Source of the DNA: Rheinheimera salexigens
GTDB lineage: Bacteria > Pseudomonadota > Gammaproteobacteria > Enterobacterales > Alteromonadaceae
NCBI RefSeq assembly: GCF_001752395.1
Contig: NZ_MKEK01000001.1
Coordinates: 919,044-983,043, forward strand
Reading direction: 5' to 3'
DNA: 64,000 nt
Numbering within the stretch: the first letter of the stretch is position 1; every line of letters begins with the position of its first letter. The notes beneath the pieces were generated by a model. It saw nothing but the letters and a program-made list of their open reading frames with translations, ran no database searches and was not told where the DNA came from. A program made the translations under genes and the position numbers. This document shows positions 36,779-46,270 of the stretch, in pieces.

Positions 36779-38010
36779 CAAAGTCGTTAGAACGAGATTT
36801 GATCGTAGGTTTAGATATAGGCACTGCCCAAATTAAAGCGGTGGTAGGTGAGATCACGGCTGACAATCGCTTAAGTATTGTTGGTGTGGGTACTCATGTA
36901 TCGCGCGGCATGGATAAAGGCGGCGTTAATGATCTGAACTTAGTAGTACAAGCCGTACAACGGGCGATTAATGAAGCCGAGCTAATGGCAGATTGCCATG
37001 TATCTTCAGTCTATTTAGGTATTTCTGGCAAACATATTCGTTGTCAAAACGAAAGTGGCATGGTGCCGATTAACGACACTGAGGTCACAGCAGAAGACGT
37101 ATTAAATGTTATTCATGCTGCTAAGTCAGTTCCTATTTCAGCTGAACGGCGCATGTTGCATGTATTACCTCAAGAGTATTCGGTAGACATGCAAGAAGGC
37201 ATTAAAAGCCCAATTGGTATGTCAGGTGTACGTATGGAAGCTAAAGCCCATATTGTCACTTGTGCTAATGATATGGCCAAGAACATTGAAAAATGTGTAG
37301 AGCGTTGTGGCTTGCAGGTTGATCAGCTTATTTTTACCGCTTTAGCCTCTAGCTATGCGGTATTAACCGATGACGAAAAAGAACTCGGTGTCTGCGTAGT
37401 GGATGTTGGCGGCGGTACAATCGACATTGCTATCTTCACTAATGGCGCTTTACGCCATACCGCAGTGATCCCGGTAGCGGGTAACCAAGTCACTAGCGAT
37501 ATCGCTAAAATATTCCGCACACCAATTAGTCATGCAGAAGATATTAAAGTCCAGTATGCTTGCGCGCTGCGTAGCATGGTAGGTAAAGAAGAAAGCATAG
37601 AAGTTCCTAGTGTTGGTGGTCGTCCAGCACGTTCTATGTCACGTCATACCTTGGCTGAAGTAGTTGAGCCACGTTATCAAGAATTATTTGAACTGGTACA
37701 AGAAGAAATTCGCAGCTCTGGCTTTGAAGAGCAAGTGGCTGCAGGAATTGTGCTAACCGGTGGCACCGCCAAAATGGAAGGTGCAGTAGAGTTTGCCGAA
37801 GATATATTTCAAATGCCGGTACGCGTAGGTCAGCCTATGCATATCAGCGGTTTAAAAGAGTATGTACAAGATCCGGCCTACGCCAGTGTAGTCGGGTTGT
37901 TGTTATACGGTAAAGATGCGCGCACAGAGCAGAAAAAATCTGCCGATGTTCGCAGTTCAGTGAGCAGTTTCGTTAAACGGATCAGCAGCTGGTTTAAAGG
38001 CGAGTTTTAA
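36775..38010 (+). CDS. ftsA: Cell division protein FtsA
   Basis: A 411-residue actin-like ATPase that tethers FtsZ to the membrane. Phosphate-binding loops read IVGLDIGTAQIKAVVGE near 9-25 and CVVDVGGGTIDIAIF near 203-217; the adenosine motif is GIVLTGGTAKMEG near 322-334. The C-terminus VSSFVKRISSWFKGEF is the amphipathic membrane-targeting helix. It overlaps ftsQ by 4 nt (ATGA) and is 30 nt upstream of ftsZ. Confidence 0.97.
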   Translation: MTKSLERDLIVGLDIGTAQIKAVVGEITADNRLSIVGVGTHVSRGMDKGGVNDLNLVVQAVQRAINEAELMADCHVSSVYLGISGKHIRCQNESGMVPINDTEVTAEDVLNVIHAAKSVPISAERRMLHVLPQEYSVDMQEGIKSPIGMSGVRMEAKAHIVTCANDMAKNIEKCVERCGLQVDQLIFTALASSYAVLTDDEKELGVCVVDVGGGTIDIAIFTNGALRHTAVIPVAGNQVTSDIAKIFRTPISHAEDIKVQYACALRSMVGKEESIEVPSVGGRPARSMSRHTLAEVVEPRYQELFELVQEEIRSSGFEEQVAAGIVLTGGTAKMEGAVEFAEDIFQMPVRVGQPMHISGLKEYVQDPAYASVVGLLLYGKDARTEQKKSADVRSSVSSFVKRISSWFKGEF

Positions 38011-38040
38011 GATACAAGCGTAAAAAACGGAGAGAGAGCT

Positions 38041-39261
38041 ATGTTTGAATTAATGGAAAACCACAGCCAAGAAGCTGTAATTAAAGTAATAGGTGTTGGT
38101 GGCGGCGGCGGTAACGCAGTTGAGTATATGGTTGCCAGCAATATTGAAGGGGTAGAATTTATTGCGGCTAATACGGATGCGCAAGCATTACGTAATTCGT
38201 CAGCCAATATTACCTTACAACTAGGTGCCACGGTAACTAAAGGCTTAGGTGCCGGTGCTAACCCAGAAATTGGTCGTCGTTCAGCAGAAGAAGACCGCGA
38301 AAATATCAAAAAAACTATCCAAGGTGCCGATATGATCTTTATCGCCGCTGGTATGGGTGGTGGTACAGGTACCGGTGCAGCGCCAGTGGTTGCTGAAATT
38401 GCCCGTGAGTTAGGCATTTTAACCGTTGCTGTTGTGACTAAGCCGTTTCCTTTTGAAGGTAAAAAGCGTACAGCTTATGCCGATGAAGGTATTTTAGAGC
38501 TAAGCAAGCATGTTGACTCGTTAATCACTATTCCTAACGACAAGCTATTAAAAGTATTAGGTAAAGGCACTAGTTTACTAGATGCATTTAAAGCCGCTAA
38601 CAACGTATTGTTGGGTGCTGTGCAAGGTATTGCTGAATTAATTACCCGTCCGGGTTTAATTAACGTCGACTTTGCCGATGTGCGTACGGTAATGGCTGAA
38701 ATGGGTACTGCTATGATGGGTAGTGGCCGTGCGTCAGGTCCAGATCGTGCAGAAGAAGCAGCAGAACAAGCAATTTCAAGCCCGTTATTAGAAGATATCG
38801 ACTTATCAGGTGCTAAGGGTATTTTAGTCAACATTACAGCTGGCTTAGATATTAGTATCGAAGAGTTTGAAATCGTTGGTAATGCGGTTAAAGCCTTTGC
38901 TTCTGAAAACGCTACTGTCGTTGTAGGTGCGGTAATTGATATCGAGATGCAAGACGAATTACGTGTCACAGTTGTCGCAACAGGTATTGGTGCAGAGCGT
39001 CGTCCTGATATCAGCTTAGTGCAAAGCAACCGTCAGCAAGAAACTACACGTCCGGTGTACGGTACTGCAGGTGGCAATGCGCTGCAATCAGAAACACAAA
39101 CAGTACGTGTTGAGCAGCCACAAGCGCAAACACATGCAAATACTCATGCTCATAGCCATGCTAATAGTCAGCAGCAACCTGCTACTAAAGCACAAGCAGA
39201 AAGCAAAGCGAATATTGATATTTTTGATATTCCAGCATTTTTGCGCAAGCAAGCAGACTAA
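38041..39261 (+). CDS. ftsZ: Cell division GTPase FtsZ
   Basis: A 406-residue tubulin homologue that forms the Z-ring. The tubulin signature GMGGGTGTGAAPVVAE lies near residues 103-118, the synergy-loop residues in NVDFADVRTVM near 203-213, and the C-terminal peptide DIFDIPAFLRKQAD binds FtsA and ZipA. The linker before it (about 320-390) is unusually Gln/His rich, with HANTHAHSHANS near 362-373. GGAGAGAGCT precedes the ATG. A phased 7-bp repeat array begins just after the stop codon. Confidence 0.98.
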   Translation: MFELMENHSQEAVIKVIGVGGGGGNAVEYMVASNIEGVEFIAANTDAQALRNSSANITLQLGATVTKGLGAGANPEIGRRSAEEDRENIKKTIQGADMIFIAAGMGGGTGTGAAPVVAEIARELGILTVAVVTKPFPFEGKKRTAYADEGILELSKHVDSLITIPNDKLLKVLGKGTSLLDAFKAANNVLLGAVQGIAELITRPGLINVDFADVRTVMAEMGTAMMGSGRASGPDRAEEAAEQAISSPLLEDIDLSGAKGILVNITAGLDISIEEFEIVGNAVKAFASENATVVVGAVIDIEMQDELRVTVVATGIGAERRPDISLVQSNRQQETTRPVYGTAGGNALQSETQTVRVEQPQAQTHANTHAHSHANSQQQPATKAQAESKANIDIFDIPAFLRKQAD

Positions 39262-39271
39262 GTATTAGTGC

Positions 39272-39327
39272 TGAGTAATGAGTGTTGAGTTTTGAGTTTT
39301 GAGTGCTGAGTTTTGAGTGCTGAGTTT
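39272..39327 (+). repeat. Heptamer array, 8 units of TGAGTNN
   Basis: Eight contiguous 7-bp units (TGAGTAA, TGAGTGT, TGAGTTT twice, TGAGTGC, TGAGTTT, TGAGTGC, TGAGTTT). A TTAGTGC unit in phase precedes it at 39265, so the array begins only a few bases after the ftsZ stop. No coding role is visible. Confidence 0.85.
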
Positions 39328-39459
39328 AAGTGCACAGCGTTAATTGCTGAGTGCTTGGCTGGGTTAAAATTGTAGCTTAATTGCTGCATAGGCTGTTATT
39401 GCTATAAAACTGTTGCCGTTTAATGCTGCACAGCTATTAAGCAGTTGTTCAGTCAGCGT

Positions 39460-39488
39460 TTGATAGGGTAGCCTATTTGTGCTATGCT
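39460..39488 (+). promoter_or_regulatory. lpxC promoter with extended -10
   Basis: TTGATA (39460-39465), a 17-nt spacer and TATGCT (39483-39488) with an upstream TGC giving TGnTATGCT. The transcript would start near 39495, about 45 nt before lpxC. Confidence 0.65.
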
Positions 39489-39538
39489 TCGCCGCCGTTT
39501 TGGTTAAGGGTGCTTTAAATTTTAAGCAGGACTAAATT

Positions 39539-40450
39539 ATGACAAAACAACGTACCATCAATAAAAGTGTCAGCTCCATTGGAGTCGGATTACACAAAGG
39601 CGAAAAGGTTACGCTTACTCTCCGACCTGCGCCCGATAACACAGGCATTGTGTTTCGTCGTGTCGATCTGGATCCGATAGTTGACTTTAAAGTGTCGCCA
39701 GAACTGGTAGGCGATACCGTGATGTGTACCTGTTTGATCAACCAAGACGGTGTGCGTTTATCAACTACTGAGCATTTAATGGCGGCAGTGGCAGGTTTAG
39801 GTATAGATAACTTAGTAATTGAAGTCGATTCGGAAGAAATTCCTATTATGGACGGCAGTGCTAATCCATTTGTTTATCTATTACTTGAAGCCGGTGTATC
39901 TGAGCAGCGTTTAGCCAAAAAATTTATTCGGATTAAAAAAACAGTACGAGTAGAAGACGGTGAAAAATGGGCTGAGTTTAAGCCTTATAATGGTTTTAAA
40001 ATTGACTTCGCCATCGATTTTGACCATCCGGTTATTTCTGAAACCGTACAGCATATGCAATTAGATTTCTCTGCAGCAGGTTTTATTAAAGATATAAGCC
40101 GGGCGCGTACTTTTGGTTTTTTACATGAAGTCGAATACCTTCGTGCTAATAACTTAGCCCTAGGTGGCAGTTTTGATAACGCGGTAGTGTTAGATGAATA
40201 CCGGGTGTTAAATCAAGACGGCTTACGCTATGACGACGAATTTATTAAACATAAAATTCTCGACGCCGTAGGCGACTTATATATGGCAGGCCACAGTATT
40301 TTAGGTGAGTTTAGAAGCTTTAAAACCGGCCATGCTTTAAATAACCAATTGTTATGTGAAGTGCTGGCGCACCAAGAAAACTGGGAATTTGTGACCTTCG
40401 AGCACAAAGAAGAAATGCCTATTTCATATTTAGCGCCGCAGCTAGCATAA
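39539..40450 (+). CDS. lpxC: UDP-3-O-acyl-N-acetylglucosamine deacetylase LpxC
   Basis: A 303-residue zinc amidase, the committed step of lipid A synthesis. The zinc ligands are the His of STTEHLMAA near residue 79 and the His and Asp of [15 protein letters not shown] near 237-241; catalytic Glu78 is adjacent. Length matches E. coli (305). The C-terminus is hydrophobic (ISYLAPQLA), similar to the E. coli AVLA tail recognised by FtsH, so proteolytic control is possible. It is last in the dcw cluster, with its own promoter and a downstream terminator. Confidence 0.97.
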   Translation: MTKQRTINKSVSSIGVGLHKGEKVTLTLRPAPDNTGIVFRRVDLDPIVDFKVSPELVGDTVMCTCLINQDGVRLSTTEHLMAAVAGLGIDNLVIEVDSEEIPIMDGSANPFVYLLLEAGVSEQRLAKKFIRIKKTVRVEDGEKWAEFKPYNGFKIDFAIDFDHPVISETVQHMQLDFSAAGFIKDISRARTFGFLHEVEYLRANNLALGGSFDNAVVLDEYRVLNQDGLRYDDEFIKHKILDAVGDLYMAGHSILGEFRSFKTGHALNNQLLCEVLAHQENWEFVTFEHKEEMPISYLAPQLA

Positions 40451-40471
40451 GCTAAGCTACCAGCTATCCAT

Positions 40472-40512
40472 AAAAAGTCAGTTATTGCCTAAGCATTAGC
40501 TGACTTTTTTGT
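40472..40512 (+). terminator. Terminator after lpxC
   Basis: AAAAAGTCAG (40472-40481) pairs with CTGACTTTTT (40500-40509) and is followed by further T. It works in both directions and ends the dcw transcript. Confidence 0.85.
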
Positions 40513-40529
40513 TTATACCGCACTCGATT

Positions 40530-40585
40530 CTTAGTCGTTAGTCACCTGCTGTTGAGTCACTTGTAACTCGTCACTTGTCACCGCA
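40530..40585. repeat. Degenerate heptamer-phased array
   Basis: Eight 7-bp steps from 40530 (CTTAGTC, GTTAGTC, ACCTGCT, GTTGAGT, CACTTGT, AACTCGT, CACTTGT, CACCGCA). It is weaker than the other arrays but in 7-bp phase and uses the same AGTC/ACTC words. It lies between the lpxC terminator and the end of dciA. Confidence 0.4.
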
Positions 40586-40591
40586 GTTTAA

Positions 40592-41053
40592 TCATTTAGC
40601 TCTATTCTTGGCTAAATTCAATAACGCTTGCTTTAGTTTACCGTCAGCACCTGCTGCTACCGACAATAAGGCATCAGCCGCTTGCGCCGATAAATTATGT
40701 TGCATCGCAACAGGTTGGGCAATTTCTACCTTAAATTGGCGGGTTTGGCCGGTGGGTGAAGCTTCAATTTCAATGCCGGCTAAATCAGGCAAGATTTTTT
40801 TGCGAAAATTGTCTAGAATAGCATCGCGCTGCATTTTTAGCCGAGTTAGCCAAGAGGGCGAGCTGCATAAGATAATAGCTCTGCCATCGCGAATGCTGGT
40901 TACTCGGCAAAAGCTAAGTTGCTCTAGTTGTAATACCTGCGCTAATACCGTATTCAGCTGTTGCATTAGCTTAACTTGCTGCTGTTGGTTTGCTAGCGAG
41001 CTATGGGCTAATACCTTATTGATATCCTTTGGTTTTTCAGTATAACGTGCCAT
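40592..41053 (-). CDS. dciA: DUF721 protein, probable replicative-helicase loader DciA
   Basis: A 153-residue protein of the DUF721/DciA family. The conserved core reads IILCSSPSWLTRLKMQRDAIL near residues 62-82 (the SxxW...LR pattern) followed by a KH-like segment. DciA assists loading of DnaB in bacteria without DnaC. It is encoded opposite to its neighbours, between lpxC and secA, where many gammaproteobacteria carry it instead of secM. The C-terminal 40 residues are Ala/Leu/Lys rich. The opposite strand is also open for about 470 nt but gives a protein without family resemblance. Confidence 0.82.
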   Translation of the reverse strand: MARYTEKPKDINKVLAHSSLANQQQQVKLMQQLNTVLAQVLQLEQLSFCRVTSIRDGRAIILCSSPSWLTRLKMQRDAILDNFRKKILPDLAGIEIEASPTGQTRQFKVEIAQPVAMQHNLSAQAADALLSVAAGADGKLKQALLNLAKNRAK

Positions 41054-41273
41054 GAATTTAACGCGCTCAACATAATTTAATAGCCTAAGTAGTGTAACAG
41101 CTTCTGTATTTTTTGGCAGAATCTAAATTGGCTATTGAAAGCTTTAGCATTTGTCACCATATCTAGCGTATTATGGTGAGAATTTCACATAAATTACTTT
41201 CACCTTTAAATACTGGTTTGCATGAACTAGCCAGGGCTGCACTGCAGTTTTAACTTAATATGGTAACTGGATA

Positions 41274-44000
41274 ATGTTTGGAAAACTTTTCACCAAATTA
41301 GTTGGTAGCCGCAACGACCGCTTCTTAAAAAAACTACAAAAACAAGTACAGCAAATCAATGCGCTAGAGCCGGAGTATCAAGCCTTAACCGATGACCAGC
41401 TGCAGCATAAAACTGTCGAATTTAAACAAAAAATAAAAGACGGTGCTACGCTAGACGACCTCTTAATTGAAGCTTTTGCTACCGTGCGCGAAGCCAGTAC
41501 TCGGGTATTTGGTATGCGTCACTTCGACGTTCAATTACTTGGCGGTATGGTACTGCATCAGGGTAAAATTTCTGAAATGCGCACCGGTGAGGGTAAAACC
41601 TTAACCGCTACGCTACCTGCGTATCTTAATGCGTTAGGCGGCGGTAGTGTGCACGTTATTACAGTTAACGATTACTTAGCCCGTCGTGATGCTGCAACAA
41701 ACGAGCCGCTGTTTACCTTTTTAGGTATGAGCGTTGGTGTCAACGTACCGGGTATGGCGCACGTTGATAAGCAAAAAGCTTATGCAGCCGATATTACCTA
41801 CGGTACTAATAACGAATTTGGTTTCGATTACCTGCGTGACAATATGGCCTTCTCGCCAGACGACCGCGTTCAGCGCGATCAGGCTTTTGCTATTATCGAT
41901 GAAGTTGACTCGATATTAATCGATGAAGCCCGTACACCATTAATTATCTCGGGCCCAGCGGAAGATAGCTCTGAGCTCTATCAAAAAATTGATTTGTTAG
42001 TGCCACAGCTCATTAAGCAAGAGCAAGAAGACGAAGAGGGTAAGCACGGCGATGGCCATTTCACTTTAGATGAAAAAGCGCGTCAGGTTTACTTAACCGA
42101 AGAAGGCCAAATTAAAGTTGAAGATATGCTGCGCGAAGCGGGCATGATCGGCGAGCAGGACACTTTATTCTCAGCGGCTAATATTACCTTATTACATCAC
42201 GTGTATGCGGCATTACGTGCTCATCAACTATTTAAACGCGATGTCGATTACGTGGTTAAAGACGGCGAAATTGTTATTGTTGACGAACACACCGGCCGTA
42301 CTATGGAAGGGCGTCGTTGGTCAGAAGGCTTACACCAAGCGGTTGAAGCCAAAGAAGGCGTTAATATTCAAAACGAAAACCAAACCCTTGCTTCTATAAC
42401 CTTTCAAAACTATTTCCGCTTGTATGAAAAGCTATCCGGTATGACAGGTACAGCTGACACCGAAGCATTTGAATTTCAACAAATATATGGTCTAGAAACT
42501 ATCGTGGTGCCAACAAACCGGCCTATGGTACGAAACGATATGGCCGATTTAGTCTATTTAACGGCTGAAGATAAATACCAAGCCATTATTGCCGATATTA
42601 TTAAAAAGCAACAAGCTAAACGTCCGGTATTAGTGGGTACAGCTTCAATTGAAAGCTCAGAATATCTATCTGAGTTACTCAATAAAGCTAAAATCACTCA
42701 CAAAGTATTAAACGCAAAATTCCATGCTAACGAAGCTGAGATTATTGCCAATGCCGGTCGGCCAGGTAATGTCACAATCGCTACTAACATGGCAGGTCGT
42801 GGTACCGATATCGTCTTAGGCGGTAGTTTACAAGCTGAACTAGCCGGTTTAACCGACGCTAGCGAAGAGCAAATTGCCCAAGTAAAAGCTGACTGGAAAA
42901 TACGCCACGATGCTGTTGTTGAGTCGGGTGGTTTACATATAATAGGTACTGAGCGTCATGAATCACGTCGTATTGATAATCAGTTGCGCGGTCGTTCTGG
43001 TCGTCAAGGTGATAACGGTTCAAGCCGGTTTTATTTATCGTTAGAAGACTCGTTAATGCGTATCTTTGCTTCAGATCGGATGTCAGCCATGATGCGCCGT
43101 CTGGGTATGGAAAAAGGCGAAGCTATTGAGCATCCATGGGTCAGTCGTGCCATTGAAAATGCCCAACGAAAAGTAGAAGCGCGTAACTTCGATATTCGTA
43201 AGCAATTATTAGAATTCGATGACGTGGCTAACGATCAACGTAAAGTTGTGTACGAGCAACGTAACGAGTTATTAGACGCTTCTGATATCAGCGAAACCAT
43301 TACGGTTATTCGTGGTGATGTAGTTGAAGACTTAATTAGCCAATATATTCCGCCAGAGTCGTTAGACGAAATGTGGGATATTCCGGGCTTAGAGCAGCGT
43401 TTAAAAGCTGACTACGCGTTAGAATTACCTATCACACAATGGTTAGCCGACGATAAAAAGCTGTTTGAAGAAAAGCTACGCGAGCGCATTCAGCAAGAAG
43501 TAGAAAAATCGTATCAAGAAAAAGAACAAATGGTTGGCCCAGATGTATTGCGTCAGTTCGAAAAAGCCATAATGTTGCAAAGCTTAGATACCCACTGGAA
43601 AGAACATCTAGCAGCTATGGATCACTTGCGCCAAGGCATTAACTTACGTGGTTATGCGCAAAAGAATCCTAAGCAAGAATATAAGCGCGAAGCGTTTGAA
43701 TTATTCTCAGATATGCTAGAAAACTTAAAAATAGACGTTATTGGCGTACTAGCACGAGTGCAAGTTAAAGCCGCAGAAGACGTTGAAGCGGTAGACGAGC
43801 AACGCCGCAAGGCTGACGCTGTTCCGCATAGCTATCAACATGACGAAGTTGAGCAGTTAGGCGCTGACGTACCTGAGACAGCACCTGTCGAAGTAGCGCA
43901 AGGACCAGTGATCCGTGATGGCGAAAAAATTGGCCGTAACGATGCTTGTCCATGTGGCTCAGGCAAAAAGTACAAGCAATGCCATGGCAAACTTGTCTAA
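41274..44000 (+). CDS. secA: Preprotein translocase ATPase SecA
   Basis: A 908-residue motor of the Sec pathway that drives unfolded precursors through SecYEG. Walker [12 protein letters not shown] near 102-112, the DEVD box ([15 protein letters not shown]) near 208-222, the preprotein cross-linking and helical scaffold domains, and the C-terminal zinc/SecB-binding motif [17 protein letters not shown] are all present. No secM-like arrest peptide precedes it; the upstream region carries dciA on the other strand. The stop is 4 nt before the preferred mutT start. Confidence 0.98.
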   Translation: MFGKLFTKLVGSRNDRFLKKLQKQVQQINALEPEYQALTDDQLQHKTVEFKQKIKDGATLDDLLIEAFATVREASTRVFGMRHFDVQLLGGMVLHQGKISEMRTGEGKTLTATLPAYLNALGGGSVHVITVNDYLARRDAATNEPLFTFLGMSVGVNVPGMAHVDKQKAYAADITYGTNNEFGFDYLRDNMAFSPDDRVQRDQAFAIIDEVDSILIDEARTPLIISGPAEDSSELYQKIDLLVPQLIKQEQEDEEGKHGDGHFTLDEKARQVYLTEEGQIKVEDMLREAGMIGEQDTLFSAANITLLHHVYAALRAHQLFKRDVDYVVKDGEIVIVDEHTGRTMEGRRWSEGLHQAVEAKEGVNIQNENQTLASITFQNYFRLYEKLSGMTGTADTEAFEFQQIYGLETIVVPTNRPMVRNDMADLVYLTAEDKYQAIIADIIKKQQAKRPVLVGTASIESSEYLSELLNKAKITHKVLNAKFHANEAEIIANAGRPGNVTIATNMAGRGTDIVLGGSLQAELAGLTDASEEQIAQVKADWKIRHDAVVESGGLHIIGTERHESRRIDNQLRGRSGRQGDNGSSRFYLSLEDSLMRIFASDRMSAMMRRLGMEKGEAIEHPWVSRAIENAQRKVEARNFDIRKQLLEFDDVANDQRKVVYEQRNELLDASDISETITVIRGDVVEDLISQYIPPESLDEMWDIPGLEQRLKADYALELPITQWLADDKKLFEEKLRERIQQEVEKSYQEKEQMVGPDVLRQFEKAIMLQSLDTHWKEHLAAMDHLRQGINLRGYAQKNPKQEYKREAFELFSDMLENLKIDVIGVLARVQVKAAEDVEAVDEQRRKADAVPHSYQHDEVEQLGADVPETAPVEVAQGPVIRDGEKIGRNDACPCGSGKKYKQCHGKLV

Positions 44001-44004
44001 GCCG

Positions 44005-44457
44005 ATGTTTGACAATAAAACAATAACAACGGAGTCAGCTAACGCTGGCTCTGTTGCTTTAAAGCCAAAACAGTTACATGTCGCTGTAGGTGTCATAATT
44101 CGTGATAACCAAGTGCTACTAAGCTTGCGCAGTAAGCAGCAACATCAAGGTGGTAAGTGGGAGTTTCCTGGTGGCAAGGTAGAAGCCGGTGAAACCGTCT
44201 ACAACGCGCTAGCACGCGAGTTAAAAGAAGAACTAGCCATAGAGGTGGTAAGCGCCGAACCCTTTATGCAGCAAGCGTTCAGCTACCCAGAGCGCAATGT
44301 ATTACTCGATATCTACTTAGTGACTGAGTTTACTGGTCAAGCCCAAGGCCTAGAAGGCCAACCACTACAATGGGCCAGCTTCGCCCAGCTATCACAACTT
44401 AACTTCCCCGATGCCAATCAACCTATAGTCGAAAAGCTGCAACAGCAGTTTATGTAG
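44005..44457 (+). CDS. mutT: 8-oxo-dGTP diphosphatase MutT
   Basis: A 150-residue Nudix hydrolase that removes 8-oxo-dGTP from the nucleotide pool. The Nudix box GGKVEAGETVYNALARELKEELAI keeps the REL-x-EE metal site, but the usual Gly before the last hydrophobic residue is Ala. The start is ambiguous: ATG 44005 gives an N-terminal extension of about 20 residues on the usual MutT; ATG 43984 would overlap the end of secA. Neither has a strong ribosome binding site, so translation is probably coupled to secA. secA-mutT-yacG order matches E. coli, supporting mutT over other Nudix enzymes. Confidence 0.87.
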   Translation: MFDNKTITTESANAGSVALKPKQLHVAVGVIIRDNQVLLSLRSKQQHQGGKWEFPGGKVEAGETVYNALARELKEELAIEVVSAEPFMQQAFSYPERNVLLDIYLVTEFTGQAQGLEGQPLQWASFAQLSQLNFPDANQPIVEKLQQQFM

Positions 44458-44551
44458 TCTTTTATGGTTGTTTGTACTACAAGTCTGTTACTAGTTTAAG
44501 CAAAAATTAAGCATCGAAGCCGTAAGAATCTGTTTCTGCTGATTAATCAAA

Positions 44552-44785
44552 TCAAGATTTAAAAAAGTCATTATCCTGAGCGATAAACTCTTGCTCTAAT
44601 TCATCTAAATATTGCTCTGATAAGGCTGCATCTATTGGCGATTTATCGGGAATACGATGATTCTCTGCGGCCCAATCACCTAAATCAATTAATTTACAAC
44701 GCTTACAACAAAATGGCCGAAACTCAGATTCAGCCGACCAAACCACAACAGTGTCACAAGTCGGACAATTAACTTTAGTAACCAT
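44552..44785 (-). CDS. yacG: DNA gyrase inhibitor YacG
   Basis: A 77-residue zinc-finger protein. Cys7 and Cys10 (NCPTCDT) pair with Cys27 and Cys31-type cysteines in [16 protein letters not shown] to make the four-Cys zinc site, and WAAENHRIP is the family motif after it. The acidic C-terminal tail is the part that contacts GyrB in E. coli. It is encoded convergent with mutT; in many relatives it lies directly next to zapD, but here a REP/RAYT unit and ibpA intervene. Confidence 0.93.
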   Translation of the reverse strand: MVTKVNCPTCDTVVVWSAESEFRPFCCKRCKLIDLGDWAAENHRIPDKSPIDAALSEQYLDELEQEFIAQDNDFFKS

Positions 44786-44832
44786 AATCCCCTCAAAAAT
44801 CCGGCATAAAAATCAACCGCGAGTATAGCAAT

Positions 44833-44893
44833 TTTCAAGGGGTCAGAGTACTTGAAACTCAAAAAGCCTTTCAAGTACTCTGACCCCTTGAAA
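44833..44893. repeat. REP palindrome upstream of the RAYT gene (perfect 25-bp arms)
   Basis: Arm 44833-44857 and arm 44869-44893 are perfect reverse complements across an 11-nt loop. The core word is GGGGTCAGAGT / ACTCTGACCCC. It ends 55 bp before the transposase start codon. Confidence 0.93.
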
Positions 44894-44948
44894 AACATTT
44901 ATTATATATTATCTTTAAATTAACATTTTATTAATGATGGGGTAGGTA

Positions 44949-45662
44949 ATGCCTAGGAGTCGGCGGATCTGTGTGGCGAATATTCCACAGCATGTAATAC
45001 AACGAGGTAATAATAAACAAGATTGTTTTATAGGAGCTAAAGATTACCATCTGTATTTAATTAAATTGGCTGAATGCGCTGAGCAATATCAGGTTCAAAT
45101 ACATGCCTATGTGCTGATGACTAATCATGTTCATTTGTTATTAACACCACTAGTCGATGGTGCAACAAGTCTATTTATGCAAGCGCTTGGTCGTTGTTAT
45201 GTGAGGTATTTTAATATAGAACATAAGCGCACGGGGACTTTATGGGAAGGGCGCTATAAAGCCTGTTTAGTGGAGTCCGATCGTTACTTTCTGGCGGTTA
45301 GTCGTTATATAGAACTTAACCCGGTACGTGCGGGTATGGTTGCAAATGCAGCAGATTATGCTTGGTCTAGTTTTATGCATAATGCACTAGGTACATTTAA
45401 TCCGTTGTTAACTGCTCATCCTGTATATTTGGGCATTGCCGAAAACAAACCATTGCGATTAGCTTGGTATCAACAGCTATTTCAGCAGCAGACCACTAAT
45501 GAGGAGTTGGCAGCTATTAGAGCCGCGACTAATCGTTGTTGGCTGCTTGGCTCTGAACAGTTTAGCCAGCAATTAAGCCAGAAAACCGGGCTGCAGATAA
45601 AGCGAGCAAGTCACGGTGGTGACAGACGATCTTTCAAGGGGTCAGAGTCGTTGAAAGACTAA
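44949..45662 (+). mobile_element. REP-associated tyrosine transposase (RAYT, Y1/HUH family) gene
   Basis: A 237-residue single-strand DNA transposase related to IS200/IS605 TnpA. The HUH motif is H60-V-H62 (YVLMTNHVHLLLTP); the catalytic Tyr is probably Y84 in QALGRCYVRYF, followed by the RAYT hallmark GTLWEGRYKACLVE and IELNPVRAGMV. RAYTs are domesticated enzymes that recognise and cleave REP palindromes. It is flanked by matching palindromes, and its last ten residues (SFKGSESLKD) and stop codon are encoded by the first arm of the downstream one, which suggests a shared origin or a repeat inserted in the gene end. The frame is intact. Confidence 0.93.
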
Positions 45663-45692
45663 AATCGTTTCAAGTACTCTGACCCCTTGAAA
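45632..45692. repeat. REP palindrome at the 3' end of the RAYT gene
   Basis: Arms 45632-45656 and 45668-45692 are reverse complements except for two adjacent mismatches (TCG versus TAC core). The second arm is identical to the second arm of the upstream copy. It encodes the transposase C-terminus and lies between convergent RAYT and ibpA, where it may also terminate transcription. Confidence 0.93.
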
Positions 45693-45705
45693 TGTTGCCG
45701 GTTAA

Positions 45706-46188
45706 TTAGGCAACTTTATCGCGCTTATCCTCCGTTGTTTCATCTGGCTTATGTTGTATTGCTTTACTATTGCTATTAATAGCGATAGTTTTTGGTTTCA
45801 TTGCTTCAGGGATTTCCTTGACTAAACCAATAGTTAATAAGCCATGGTTTAAATCAGCTTCTGTCACTTCAACATAATCTGCTAAATTAAACTTGCGCTC
45901 GAAGGTGCGGTTTGCAATGCCGCGGTGAAGAAATTTACCGGTAGTTTTTTCTGCTTTATTTCCGCGCACAGTGAGCACATTTTTTTCAACCTGAATATCG
46001 ATTTCTTGCTCTGAAAAGCCGGCCACAGCAAGGGTAATGGCATAGCGGTTCTCATTCAACATTTCGATATTATACGGGGGGTAGCCATTAATATTAGTTT
46101 CGGTTGTTAGCGCGCTATCAATTAACGACGCTAAGCGATCAAAACCAATGCTGCTACGATAAAGTGGGGTAAGATCAATTGAGTTCAT
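45706..46188 (-). CDS. ibpA: Small heat-shock protein IbpA (Hsp20 family)
   Basis: A 160-residue alpha-crystallin-domain chaperone that holds unfolded proteins on aggregates for Hsp70/ClpB. The N-terminus PLYRSSIGFDRLASLID and YPPYNIEMLNENRYAITLAVAGF match IbpA; the alpha-crystallin core runs about 38-130 with GIANRTFERKFNLAD and ADLNHGLLTIGL. The C-terminal IxI-type anchor appears as KTIAI. The leader (about 75 nt) contains a ROSE-like hairpin over the Shine-Dalgarno site and the promoter resembles sigma-32 sites, so heat controls both transcription and translation. Confidence 0.95.
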   Translation of the reverse strand: MNSIDLTPLYRSSIGFDRLASLIDSALTTETNINGYPPYNIEMLNENRYAITLAVAGFSEQEIDIQVEKNVLTVRGNKAEKTTGKFLHRGIANRTFERKFNLADYVEVTEADLNHGLLTIGLVKEIPEAMKPKTIAINSNSKAIQHKPDETTEDKRDKVA

Positions 46189-46264
46189 ATTAAATCCTCC
46201 ATAAGAAGCGAATTAAAATAAAGGCAACTAATTTAGAAAGCTCTCCATGCTGGACAAGCTTTCT
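46189..46264 (-). promoter_or_regulatory. ROSE-like RNA thermometer in the ibpA leader
   Basis: On the - strand, AATTCGCTTC (46205-46214) pairs with GGAGGATTT (46192-46200) over a TTAT loop, hiding the Shine-Dalgarno GGAGGA. The strand opposite the SD contains TCGCT, the UYGCU word conserved in ROSE elements, with its G bulged. A second, upstream hairpin has AGAAAGCT/AGCTTTCT arms (46235-46242 and 46257-46264). Layout and gene match known ROSE leaders of small heat-shock genes. Confidence 0.75.
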
Positions 46265-46270
46265 AGTCAC

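Noticed and set aside
39265-39327. Periodic repeats that could be mistaken for a CRISPR array
   Set aside because: The unit is only 7 bp, there are no spacers of 25-40 bp and no cas genes in the window.
40575-41045. 156-codon open frame on the + strand opposite dciA
   Set aside because: Its translation is Cys/Ser rich and has no family resemblance, whereas the - strand gives a clear DUF721 protein.
41176-41188. GTGAGAATTTCAC, a CRP-like palindrome before secA
   Set aside because: The half-sites are 5 nt apart instead of the 6 expected for TGTGA-N6-TCACA, and secA is not a typical CRP target.
41054-41273. Search for a secM arrest peptide between lpxC and secA
   Set aside because: No suitable open frame with an arrest motif exists on the + strand; the position is taken by dciA on the - strand.
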